Below are positions 44,143 through 51,652 of a stretch of DNA of 64,000 bases, one piece after another. The stretch covers positions 744,001-808,000 of the forward strand of contig CBDDDL010000002.1 in the NCBI GenBank assembly GCA_965226645.1. The letters run 5' to 3'. Position 1 is the first letter of the stretch, and each line of letters starts with the position of its first letter. The notes under the pieces are model-generated. The model searched no databases and was not told where the DNA came from. It was given only the letters and a program-made list of their open reading frames with translations. This DNA is from Poriferisodalis sp965226645 (GTDB lineage Bacteria > Actinomycetota > Acidimicrobiia > Acidimicrobiales > Poriferisodalaceae). The position numbers and the translations under genes are program-made.

Positions 44143-44312
44143 TCGGCTTCCCACACCACGCTGCCTTCGACAGCTACCCACTGCGGAGCGGTGCTGTCGG
44201 TTGATTCGGTGCTCAGAGCCAGGCTGTGTCCGGTTGGCGCTACGAGCGTGAGCACGAAGGCCAAGGCAGCCGCCGACGCAAGCCGGCGGCGGGAGGGGGT
44301 TGTGATTCGCAC

Positions 44313-44656
44313 GCGGGGCGCGCTCCTCAAGATGCAGGGGCCAAGGCCCGAGTTGATGGTGGGGGGTTACAACGAGATCAGCCTCCGCCGCAGCGCGGGT
44401 AGAACTCACCCAGGCCGCATTCGGAGGCTGAACGGTGCAGAGTAGTGGTGCTGGTGCGCCGCCGCGGTGATGTCGGACTGAGGGTTCTCCAGAAGACACC
44501 TGGGGGATCCACACGGCGCAACCTTCAGCATTCGGCTGCCGTTGAGGTCGATATTGCTCCGCGATGCGTCATGGGCTGCGGGCGCTCGTTGTTGCCGGCT
44601 GCGGCGTCGTCGTGGCGTGTTGGAAAGCCGCACGCCGCCCTACGCCATCGACATTG
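44313..44656. other. Intergenic region between the peroxidase pseudogene and vapBC
   Basis: A 344-bp divergent gap with no convincing gene. It should contain the old peroxidase promoter and part of the vapB promoter. No RNA gene is seen. Confidence 0.4.
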
Positions 44657-44673
44657 GTGCTACGATGTAGCAC
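44657..44673 (+). promoter_or_regulatory. Palindromic operator overlapping the -10 of vapB (leaderless)
   Basis: GTGCTAC-GAT-GTAGCAC is a perfect 7-bp inverted repeat ending right at the ATG (44674). It contains TACGAT (44661-44666), which fits a -10 hexamer seven nt before the start. The transcript would then begin at the ATG without a leader, and no Shine-Dalgarno site is present. A VapB-type antitoxin binding here would block its own promoter. Confidence 0.6.
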
Positions 44674-44964
44674 ATGGAGCAGATCGGGGTGCGGGAACTC
44701 CGCCAGAACGCCAGCGAGTGGCTCCGCAGAGTCGCCGACGGTGAGTCCTACGAGGTCACGGTGCGCGGCGAACCAGTCGCACTGCTCGGTCCGCTGCCGC
44801 ACAGTGATGACCCCATGGGCCGCCTCGCGGCACGTGGGCTCATCAGCCGGAACGCCAGAAGCTTGTCAACTTCGATTGCGGATCTTCCACCGCTGCCAGC
44901 CGCTCCGCCGGGCGAGCCGACGTTGAGCGAGCGACTCGTGGAGCTGCGCCGAGATGAACGGTGA
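44674..44964 (+). CDS. vapB: Phd/YefM-type antitoxin (VapB)
   Basis: 96 aa. The N-terminal half has the Phd/YefM pattern (IGVRELRQNASEWLRRVADGESYEVTVRGEPVALLGPL), which forms a dimeric DNA-binding fold. The C-terminal half (LPPLPAAPPGEPTLSERLVELR) is the flexible part that usually wraps the toxin. It overlaps the toxin start by 11 bp, the normal arrangement of antitoxin first with coupled translation. The palindrome directly upstream is its likely operator. It neutralises the PIN-domain RNase encoded next. Confidence 0.85.
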   Translation: MEQIGVRELRQNASEWLRRVADGESYEVTVRGEPVALLGPLPHSDDPMGRLAARGLISRNARSLSTSIADLPPLPAAPPGEPTLSERLVELRRDER

Positions 44965-45364
44965 GATCTGGGTCCTCGACGCGTCGGCCTTCGTCAAACT
45001 GATCAGGACCGAAGCCGAATCCGGCGCGCTGCGCCAATGGGCTTCACAGCGACACCTGGTGTCCAGCGCCCTGCTGCGAACCGAGGCTCGGCGAGCGGTC
45101 GCAGACGAAGGCTCCGCGGTGCATCACCAGTGCGAGCGCTTGCTCGCGAGCACTGATCTCGTTGAGCTCACTTCGACGATGCTCGATGCGGCCGGCAGGA
45201 TTCCCGGTCGCAACCTGCGCACGCTGAACGCCATCTACCTCGCCTGTGCCCTGCAGATCGGCGACGATCTCGGCGGACTCGTCAGCTACGACGCTCGCCA
45301 GATCGCAGCGGCCGAAGCTCTCGGCATCGCCACCGTGTCACCCGGCAAGAGCGCCGGTGTCTGA
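44954..45364 (+). CDS. vapC: PIN-domain toxin (VapC)
   Basis: 136 aa, PIN-domain RNase fold. VLDASAFVKLI gives the first acidic residue, LRTEARRAV the second, and SYDARQIAAAEALGI the last. The third acidic position, normally LDAIHLA in VapC proteins, is NAIYLA here (LRTLNAIYLACAL), an Asp-to-Asn change at a metal-binding site. VapC toxins cut tRNA or rRNA; the target is unknown. The change may weaken or abolish cutting, or the site may tolerate Asn. The gene follows vapB with an 11-bp overlap at the edge of a defence-gene stretch. Confidence 0.85.
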   Translation: MNGEIWVLDASAFVKLIRTEAESGALRQWASQRHLVSSALLRTEARRAVADEGSAVHHQCERLLASTDLVELTSTMLDAAGRIPGRNLRTLNAIYLACALQIGDDLGGLVSYDARQIAAAEALGIATVSPGKSAGV

Positions 45365-45558
45365 CAACCCATCCGAGCACGGGTGGGAGTGGACGCCAGT
45401 GTGGGCATCGCCTATTGCTGGCGCTTCGCACTCATAATGCAAGTGCGTTCCCGACGGGTGCGGGCCTGACTCGGCTCTTCGCTGGCTTCGTGCCTTGCAA
45501 ACGATCTGTCGGCCTGTGGCCTGTCGGGGCGCTTGCCGGAGAATTCGAGAAATTTAAG

Positions 45559-45597
45559 CGTGCACATGTTTGCAATCAGGTGCGAACAAATGTATGC
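45559..45597 (+). promoter_or_regulatory. Two LexA-like SOS boxes and a leaderless -10 before the HNH gene
   Basis: CGTGCACATGTTTGC (45559-45573) and CGAACAAATGTATGC (45583-45597) both resemble the actinobacterial LexA box CGAAC-N4-GTTCG, as used in mycobacteria (CGAACACATGTTTGA), with a few mismatches each. TATGCT (45593-45598) lies six nt before ATG 45605 and could be a -10 for a leaderless transcript. DNA-damage control of the HNH gene is inferred; 13E12 genes are known LexA targets in mycobacteria. Confidence 0.5.
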
Positions 45598-45604
45598 TTG
45601 GCGC

Positions 45605-47095
45605 ATGTTCACCGACCTTGCGGGGCATCGCATCCGCGACGACGCAGCGGCTGCGAACGCGGCCGGCGACGCTGTCCATGGGTCCGGCGGCGTCGACACG
45701 GCGCGCAATGCCGATGGCGATCCCGTCGGCGTCGAGCGATCCCGCCCGACACCTGCAGATTTCGACACTGCGCGCGATGCCGATGGCGATCCCGTCGGCG
45801 TCGAGCGATCCCGCCCGACACCTGCAGATTTCGACACTGCGCGCTGCGGCGTCGCCGGTGTCGATCTCGCGGCGTTGAGCAACAGCGCTCTGGAGGACCG
45901 GGTCGTGGGCCTTGTGGCTTTGCGGGCCCGTGTCGAGGGCGAGTACCTGGCTGCGTTGGGCGAGCTGACGTCGCGTTGCGGCGCTCAGTCCGCGGCGTGG
46001 CAGCTGCGCGAGTTCACCCGCATGAACTCCGCCCAGGCACGCACCGAGTCCCGGCTCGCAGAAAGCCTCGTCGAGCACGACCTGTCCGCCACGCTCGACG
46101 CGCTCACCGCCGGGGAGATCCAGGCGTCTCACGCCAAGGTGATCGCAAACGAGGCGCCCAAGCAGCACCGCCGCAGCGAAGAAGACTTCTTGGAGCTGTG
46201 CCGCACGTATCCCTCCGACAGCGTTGCGCGCAATCCGCTGGCGTATGAGAGCCTGGCGGTGTACGCCGATCTCGAAGCCGAGGCCGCCGCGGCGGGGCTC
46301 AGCCCGATCGACGCGGAGCTGGCGTTGCAGCGTTTTGAGCGCTCGGGGTCGATGCGCATGGGCGACGACGGCATGTGGCACCTGCACGCCAAGCTGGACT
46401 TCATCGCCGGGCGAGAGGTCAGTGCCGCGATCCAAGCCGCCGTGCGATCACAACGCCACCGCAACAACGACAACAACCTCCGCGCCAGCTTCGGCAACGA
46501 CAACGGCAACGACAACGGCAACGACAACGGCAACGACAACGGCGGCGGCGACGAGCCGACGCGAGCCCAGCTCACCGCCGACGCGATCAGCGACCTCATC
46601 GCCGGCACCGCCAACACGCGGCGAGCAGCCACCAGCCTCTTGATCATCGCGGACTACGACATCGCCAACGACCGGCTCGCCAACCCCCGCTTCGACGACG
46701 GCACACCCCTGTCAGCACAGATGCTCGCCGACTACGCCGTGGACGCCAACGTGCTGCCAGCAGTGTTCAGCGCCGACTGGTCACAGCTCGCGCTAGGCCA
46801 AACACGCAACGCCAACGACGCCCAACGGCTCATCCTCGCCGCACGCGACGGCGGCTGCATCGGCTGCGACCTCACCAGCGAGCACACCCAAGCCCACCAC
46901 ATCCAATACTTCGAAAACAACGGCCTCACCGACATCCCGAATCTGGCATCGCTGTGCGAGCCCTGCCACAAAGACCTCCACCAGCACGACCGCCAAATCC
47001 ACACCCCACCCGACGGCCGACCCCGCCTCGTGCCGCCAGAACACCACCACACCCAGCCACCCGCTGCAGCACCAGCCACAGCCCGCAGCCCATAA
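45605..47095 (+). CDS. DUF222 / 13E12-repeat HNH endonuclease
   Basis: 496 aa from ATG 45605 (MFTDLAGHRIRDD); the open frame begins at 45533, but the LexA-like boxes and -10 favour this start. After a low-complexity N-terminus with two copies of a 23-aa repeat (DADGDPVGVERSRPTPADFD), the DUF222 helical domain spans ~75-340 (LARRVEGEYLAALGEL-like, QARTESRLAESL). It contains four NDNG repeats at ~298-313. The HNH motif GCIGCDLTSEHTQAHHIQYF, with LASLCEPCHKDLH, lies at ~420-465. The family encodes putative nucleases common in Actinobacteria and often linked to mobile DNA or DNA damage; the exact role is unknown. A truncated relative is at 23594-24151. Confidence 0.82.
   Translation: MFTDLAGHRIRDDAAAANAAGDAVHGSGGVDTARNADGDPVGVERSRPTPADFDTARDADGDPVGVERSRPTPADFDTARCGVAGVDLAALSNSALEDRVVGLVALRARVEGEYLAALGELTSRCGAQSAAWQLREFTRMNSAQARTESRLAESLVEHDLSATLDALTAGEIQASHAKVIANEAPKQHRRSEEDFLELCRTYPSDSVARNPLAYESLAVYADLEAEAAAAGLSPIDAELALQRFERSGSMRMGDDGMWHLHAKLDFIAGREVSAAIQAAVRSQRHRNNDNNLRASFGNDNGNDNGNDNGNDNGGGDEPTRAQLTADAISDLIAGTANTRRAATSLLIIADYDIANDRLANPRFDDGTPLSAQMLADYAVDANVLPAVFSADWSQLALGQTRNANDAQRLILAARDGGCIGCDLTSEHTQAHHIQYFENNGLTDIPNLASLCEPCHKDLHQHDRQIHTPPDGRPRLVPPEHHHTQPPAAAPATARSP
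45699..45836 (+). repeat. 69-bp in-frame tandem repeat in the HNH gene
   Basis: Two copies of a 69-bp unit (23 codons; atgccgatggcgatcccg begins at 45708 and 45777) give the duplicated DADGDPVGVERSRPTPADFD peptide. A second, 12-bp in-frame repeat (aacgacaacggc x4, 46496-46543) lies further on. Both are multiples of three and keep the gene intact, unlike other tandem repeats in this window. Confidence 0.85.
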
Positions 47096-47271
47096 CCACA
47101 CCCGTGGAACGGCCCGGTGCCGCACCATGGCCCTTCGCCGATGACGTAGCGACAGCCCGCAGCCCGTAACCACACCCGTGGAACGGCCCTGCCTGTGTGG
47201 CTGCTACGGGGTATGCGGTTGTCACCGAGTACTGGCACCAGCCACCGCCCGCAGCCCCCAACCACACCCGG
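47079..47271. repeat. Spaced direct repeats downstream of the HNH gene
   Basis: cagcccgcagccc.taaccacaccc followed by gtggaacggccc occurs at 47079-47115 and 47153-47189 (74-bp spacing), with a third partial copy at 47245-47271. The first copy contains the TAA stop of the HNH gene. The rest of the gap to the mcrC end (47386) holds nothing else recognisable. Confidence 0.8.
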
Positions 47272-47385
47272 ATACCCAGCCCGGCACCGTTGCCCCGCCC
47301 CAACTCGAGGCAGCTACCACCCGCAGCCCACCCTGACTCGCGAAGCGCCCTATTGCTTGTCACTCTCCAGGAAGGCGGTTGCAGC

Positions 47386-48711
47386 TCACGGTTCGGTCTC
47401 AACGAATGAATTAGCGGCCGACAGGTGTTTGGCAAGGGCAGTGATCTGGGCATCTATGTCGCCGGGACTGCCGGACAAATCGATGGCCACCGCACGGAGT
47501 CTCTTGCCGATGTTCTTGACGGTGATCGTGGACGTGGCCACCGAGCCGGCCGAAGCCTGCTGGCTTGTGGATTCGTCTTCGCTGGCGTCAGCGCAGTAGA
47601 TGAGCGTGCCTTCGCTCAGGTCGAGCGCCGTGGTGTAGGCGAGAAGTTGGTAGTAGTCGCCGTGGCGACCCGCCGTCTCGCCGGAAGCGAATCGGGAATC
47701 CTCGGCAGTGAACTTGTATTTGACGTCTGCCACGCCGACTGTCTCGCCTGCGCGACGAAACGTGAGATCCGGCTTCATCAGCACTTGATGTTCGACATCG
47801 AGATGCAAGCGGCGCTGTGGTGCGACCTCGAGACGCCCCCGCAGCGCCCGCTGCAGCCGGGCGGTGACGAAGTCCTCAAAAAGCTGATTCATGTCGAGCA
47901 TGAATGCGGACGCGGCGGTGTCCCCGTGACGATCCTGCAGGGTGAAGTTGGCGAGTATCAGCCGTGCCAGCTTCAGTGCCGGTCGATAGTGCTCGTTCAA
48001 TCGGGTGAACTGGACACGGTCGAGACGGTCGAGGGCTGCCGGGACCGCCGGTTCGGTCACGCCGTCCAGCGCAGCCAACAGTCGTCGAAGCCGTCGCCGG
48101 TCGTCATTGGGAACGCCAGGCACACGTAGCGCCTGCCGTGCGGCAGTCCGTAAGCAGCGGTTCTCATCCACGTCGGCCGTGAAGTCGTCCCACGCGCACG
48201 CCATAGGAACTAGAACACCGCCCCGCCGAAACTGTCGCACGAAGTCGATTCGGCCACGCAACGCGAGCAGATCGTCTTCTTCGTGCCGGTAGTGGTGGAA
48301 CAGTCCACGGGCCAGCGTCGTTTCTGCCGTCCGTGCGAAGAACGAGACGAGCGCTGGCAAGAGTTCGTCGGTTCTCGCGTAGTCGAACGCCTCCTGGCGC
48401 CACGCCTCGTGGGGCAGACCGACCTCGAGAAGCACGAACAAGTTCTCGGGCTTGATCTTCGGTCGCACGATGACTCGCAGGTCGCCGACAGTGAACGCGC
48501 CCACCCATTGCTGAGCAGACACTCTCCACCAGCAGCGCTCGACGTCCGGCTGGACCGACACCCACTTGGTCTGCCCGAGTCGCCGAGCAAGTGCATCGCT
48601 GAGCGGAAGGCGCTTGGTCTCCCATTCGAACAGAGTGAGGGGCGGACGCTCGCCGTCGCCGGCTGTCGTGCCGATGGCCGCCAAACTCACTGCAGGGTCG
48701 ACGAGAACCAC
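47386..48711 (-). CDS. mcrC: McrC-like nuclease subunit of an McrBC restriction system
   Basis: 441 aa from GTG 48711, which directly follows the TAA of mcrB with no gap, a sign of coupled translation. The N-terminal half (WVGAFTVGDLRVIVRPKIKPENLF, LLALRGRIDF) is typical of the McrC/LlaJI family. The C-terminal half carries a PD-(D/E)xK nuclease site in LMKPDLTF...VGVADVKYKF, followed by YYQLLAYTTAL. McrC pairs with the GTPase McrB to cut DNA with modified cytosines. The end of the protein (STITVKNIGKRLRAVAIDLSG) is a family-like tail. Modified-DNA restriction is inferred from the pair; base specificity cannot be read from sequence. Confidence 0.88.
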   Translation of the reverse strand: MVLVDPAVSLAAIGTTAGDGERPPLTLFEWETKRLPLSDALARRLGQTKWVSVQPDVERCWWRVSAQQWVGAFTVGDLRVIVRPKIKPENLFVLLEVGLPHEAWRQEAFDYARTDELLPALVSFFARTAETTLARGLFHHYRHEEDDLLALRGRIDFVRQFRRGGVLVPMACAWDDFTADVDENRCLRTAARQALRVPGVPNDDRRRLRRLLAALDGVTEPAVPAALDRLDRVQFTRLNEHYRPALKLARLILANFTLQDRHGDTAASAFMLDMNQLFEDFVTARLQRALRGRLEVAPQRRLHLDVEHQVLMKPDLTFRRAGETVGVADVKYKFTAEDSRFASGETAGRHGDYYQLLAYTTALDLSEGTLIYCADASEDESTSQQASAGSVATSTITVKNIGKRLRAVAIDLSGSPGDIDAQITALAKHLSAANSFVETEP

Positions 48712-50703
48712 TTACGCGTCGCCCTTGCCGGCAGCGCCCTCGCTCTCACCCGTGAGACTTCCTGCCTCATCGGCAGGGTCGGCCGATTGGTCATCAGACT
48801 CAGCCGGTTGCGCACCGGACGAAGTCGCTCCGGGTCCGAAGCGCCGCCAAACCGTGCCGAACCGGAAGCTGTCGATCACGTCCTGGCGACCGAACAGCTG
48901 GTCCTCGATGAGCGGTTCGATGTTGTACTCCCAAATGCGCCGCAAGCCGTCCTTGTCGAGGTCGTTCTTCATGAAGTGGCTCGGCCCGATCAGCGAGTGA
49001 TCACCGCCCATCTGCTCGGCCAGGTCTGCATTCACCTTGTCAACAAGGCTGGCAACCCATTCCTGTTCAGGGGAATTGCGCTGCATCCACCGGCGCAAGA
49101 GACCCGCCGTCGGCCCATGGTTGGGGAAGAACGGCACGAAGTGAAACCGCCGCCGCATCGCCGCGTCGATCAGCGCAATGGATCGGTCGGCCGTATTCAT
49201 CGTGCCGATGAACCACAGATTTGATGGCAGGGTGAATCCTTGGTCCGGCCGGTACTGCGTTTGAGTCCACTCATCTCGGTACTCCAGCAAGTAAAGCAAC
49301 TCTCCTAGAACCCTCGGCAGGTTCGCACGGTTGATCTCGTCGATCACCATGACATGTCGTTCGTGGGGGTTCTCTTCGGCGCGTTGCGCCAGCCGGACCA
49401 GCGGACCTGATGTCAGCTTGTAGATCATCTGACCATCGCTGTCGACCCGTGGGCGGAATCCTTCGAAGAAGTCCTCATACGAGTAAGCCGGATGGAATTG
49501 CACTAACGAGTACGGCCCGTCATCCTCGTACTCTTCGTCGTTTTGGATGCCCGTAAGCGTCCACGCCAAGTGGCGCGCGAAGTACGTCTTGCCCGTTCCC
49601 GGCGGTCCGTACAGGATCACCTGCCCCTTGTCATCCAGCAGGGCCAGGATGTCCTCGAGGAAGTCCACTTCGCACAACAGCTCGTCCGCCAATTTCACGA
49701 GGTCCTCGTCGTCAATCCATTGATCGACCGTCTCGGTGCTATCGCCGTAGTTCTCCTCCAACCAATACAGAAATGTTCGGATACCCCACGTGTCGACGAC
49801 ATCGTCGTCCGTGAAGTAAGGACGGAGCGATTCGAGGAGGAGGTCGTTTGCGCGCATCACTACGGCACCGGAGCCGCCATGCTCACGATGGAGCAGGTGG
49901 ATCTCTTGTGCCTCGCGTGTCCCAGCGACGTCAAGGAGTCCAAGCTCGTCCACGAGCTCGATCATCTCCAGCTTGCCGCGCCAGTTGTCGCTGCTGCTTC
50001 TCGCGAGCACATAGTTGGGAATGAACCGCTCAGGGTGGCAGATTGCAGCCAATCGAGTCGCAGTCGCGGAGCCGATGCCCCTCTGGCTCATGGCCTTGTC
50101 GATTCGAGAGGCGAGGTCGCCTTCCCCGAAACACAGCTCAGTGAGGAGGTCTCGAAGTTCGACCCATTGCGCACTGGAGGCCTGGTTTAGGTACGAATTC
50201 AGATGAACAACCTGACCCGGACTCCCGTAAGTGTTCTTGCCCCTACTCCAAACTTGCTTGAGTTGCCCCCGGTCTTCGAACGCGAGCGACGGCAGTGATT
50301 CCAAGATTCGCTGGAATCGTTCCCGCGCGAGTTTGCTCTCTTCGTCGTCAGGCGTCGGGTATCTGGACCGGCGGAACTCGGCAATGAGCTTTGCTAGACG
50401 GTCAGGCCGAGCGCGCTCGAACTCTGGCAACCGCTCGCACCACCTGCGAATGTGCCGTCTGTAGTCCTCACGGGTTGATTCTTGGATGTCGCCCTGTTCG
50501 TCGCAGAACTGCTCGATGGCAGTTTCGTCGTAGGCGGCCGGATCGATCCCGTTCTTGCAGGCGTAGCGTGCCCATCGACCCAGGATCGAACGCAGATTCT
50601 CCTGCGTTGGCCTCATGGCACCTGCGCCGCGCCGTCCACCGACTTCACTTCGCCACTTGATGTACGCCTCGAGTCGCTGCATCCAATACTGCTCGTCGTT
50701 CAT
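48712..50703 (-). CDS. mcrB: McrB-like AAA+ GTPase with an unusual N-terminus
   Basis: 663 aa from ATG 50703 (MNDEQYWMQRLEAY); the frame extends to 50847 with shadow-like residues. The AAA+ core has Walker A GPPGTGKT (366-373), a Walker B-like VIDEINRAN (453-461) and the McrB signature MNTADRS (502-508). These are the hallmarks of the translocating McrB GTPase. The N-terminal ~110 residues (RPTQENLRSILGRWARY, ESTREDYRRHIRRW) look like the SAM-like core-binding domain of tyrosine integrases rather than the usual McrB DNA-binding domains. A helical region (200-345, GIGSATATRLAAICHPERF) follows. The C-terminus is acidic. It is the first gene of the pair with mcrC. Confidence 0.88.
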   Translation of the reverse strand: MNDEQYWMQRLEAYIKWRSEVGGRRGAGAMRPTQENLRSILGRWARYACKNGIDPAAYDETAIEQFCDEQGDIQESTREDYRRHIRRWCERLPEFERARPDRLAKLIAEFRRSRYPTPDDEESKLARERFQRILESLPSLAFEDRGQLKQVWSRGKNTYGSPGQVVHLNSYLNQASSAQWVELRDLLTELCFGEGDLASRIDKAMSQRGIGSATATRLAAICHPERFIPNYVLARSSSDNWRGKLEMIELVDELGLLDVAGTREAQEIHLLHREHGGSGAVVMRANDLLLESLRPYFTDDDVVDTWGIRTFLYWLEENYGDSTETVDQWIDDEDLVKLADELLCEVDFLEDILALLDDKGQVILYGPPGTGKTYFARHLAWTLTGIQNDEEYEDDGPYSLVQFHPAYSYEDFFEGFRPRVDSDGQMIYKLTSGPLVRLAQRAEENPHERHVMVIDEINRANLPRVLGELLYLLEYRDEWTQTQYRPDQGFTLPSNLWFIGTMNTADRSIALIDAAMRRRFHFVPFFPNHGPTAGLLRRWMQRNSPEQEWVASLVDKVNADLAEQMGGDHSLIGPSHFMKNDLDKDGLRRIWEYNIEPLIEDQLFGRQDVIDSFRFGTVWRRFGPGATSSGAQPAESDDQSADPADEAGSLTGESEGAAGKGDA

Positions 50704-50839
50704 GGAGGCGAACCTACTGCGGGGGTGCAACACGCCGACCGGCTGCTGGCAATGTCCCTCGCGTGGACGACCGGTCGGTCTCCTCTTCCATCGATGTGGC
50801 AGCCGCTGCAACGTGGACGAAGAAGCCGACCGAGACTCG

Positions 50840-50980
50840 ATGGCCACGCCCGCCGACGTGATGGCGGCACATGAAGCCGCTCTGCTGCGGCATCCCGAGC
50901 TCGTGGCCCAGATCGAGGCCGACCAGGCGGATCCGTCAAGCGCTCTTCGTTCCGAGGCGAGACGACCCCGAGCGGACTGA
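50840..50980 (+). CDS. Possible 46-aa ORF divergent from mcrB
   Basis: The ATG at 50840 opens a 46-codon frame (MATPADVMAAHEAALLRHPELVAQ...), a helical peptide that faintly resembles the C-terminal region of some antitoxins. No ribosome site is visible and the family is not known. It ends six nt before the dehydrogenase-end repeat and may be a remnant. Confidence 0.3.
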   Translation: MATPADVMAAHEAALLRHPELVAQIEADQADPSSALRSEARRPRAD

Positions 50981-51057
50981 GGAGATCAGCTCTCGCGCAG
51001 GTCGAAGGCAATCTTGGTTGAGCCTCGGGTGCCGGCGTTGGTTGGGGACCGTGTCGT

Positions 51058-51294
51058 CTAGGCGGATGATTCTTGCAAGGCGTTATCGACTGCGCGGCGA
51101 ACCCACGAAGACACCGAGCGGTCATCTGCAGCCGCCGCTGCTTTCACCTGTTCGAGCACCTGCGGCGAGAAGCGCACCGCGATCGGGTCGGACAGGGTGG
51201 TCACGCGGCGTCGTGGTGGCCCCTGGGGTCGCAGGTTTTCCGGCCGGCTATAGAACTCGTATTCCTCAGCAGGCGACATGCTCTCAGTGTTCAT
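51058..51294 (-). CDS. Ribbon-helix-helix antitoxin-like protein
   Basis: 78 aa from ATG 51294 (MNTESMSPAEEYEFYSRPEN). The start overlaps the TGA of the upstream gene as ATGA, and GGAGG lies four nt before it, so this start is well supported; the open frame reaches 51357. The C-terminal half (DPIAVRFSPQVLEQVKAAAA, SVSSWVRRAVDNAL) fits a CopG/BrnA-like ribbon-helix-helix DNA-binding antitoxin. It would neutralise the protein encoded just upstream and repress the pair. Confidence 0.75.
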   Translation of the reverse strand: MNTESMSPAEEYEFYSRPENLRPQGPPRRRVTTLSDPIAVRFSPQVLEQVKAAAAADDRSVSSWVRRAVDNALQESSA

Positions 51295-51596
51295 CGGTCC
51301 TCCATGTATTGAGCTGTCAGGTACCGGGGTGCCTCGTAGCAGCCAATCGGCCGACACCTAGTTGAGTCACCGGACTTTGATGGTGCGAGCGGGACCGCCA
51401 GCACGTCACCGTTGACCTCTGCAACCATGATCCAGTGTGCGGGAGGTCGCGCCGGGTAGAAGAGCGGTCTGTTCTGCCAGACCTCAACGATGTCTGACAC
51501 GCCGAGCATTCCGTGCTTGTACAAATGTGGCAGCTGATCGGTGATTTCGAACGGATCATGGTCGTCGAGGAGGTCCACGTCGAATGGGCGCTCCAC
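51291..51596 (-). CDS. BrnT-like toxin candidate
   Basis: 101 aa. HLYKHGMLGVSDIVEVWQN, HWIMVAEVNGDVLAVPL and RPIGCYEAPRYLTAQY follow the order of a small alpha-beta RNase-like toxin fold of the BrnT type (a KHG helix, central strands, a C-terminal R-x(n)-Y helix). The gene precedes an antitoxin-like gene with a 4-nt ATGA overlap, the toxin-first order of brnTA operons. Similarity to BrnT is by pattern only; another DUF4258-like family is possible. The pair is boxed by two copies of the dehydrogenase gene end. Confidence 0.55.
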   Translation of the reverse strand: MERPFDVDLLDDHDPFEITDQLPHLYKHGMLGVSDIVEVWQNRPLFYPARPPAHWIMVAEVNGDVLAVPLAPSKSGDSTRCRPIGCYEAPRYLTAQYMEDR

Positions 51597-51652
51597 GGCG
51601 GTAATTGTATTGCAAGCGAATACGACTCCGGCGCCGCTCGGATGAAACGATT

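Larger units (their letters stand above)
40517..44312 (-). pseudogene. Animal-type heme peroxidase (peroxidasin-like), broken by several lesions
   Basis: Joined frames give an exported peroxidase. It starts near GTG 44312 with a signal peptide (LASAAALAFVLTLVAPTGHS). An N-terminal beta region leads to RTISNLVFAQ and GQFLDHDITL (distal His), ALRTNDGTGKL, YRVGHILLSP (proximal His), LNLQRGRDHG and FRRLSDGDRFWF: all hallmarks of the animal heme peroxidase superfamily. The C-terminus is a Ser/Thr/Asp repeat tail ending at TAG 40517. Lesions on the way are a 62/58-bp tandem duplication (44023-44142), a 134-bp ISL3 fragment kept in frame (43534-43667), a 1-nt loss near 42890, and a full ISL3 insertion (41215-42563). 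The product cannot be made intact. It lies just upstream of the CWB2 gene series and was probably part of it. Confidence 0.88.
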
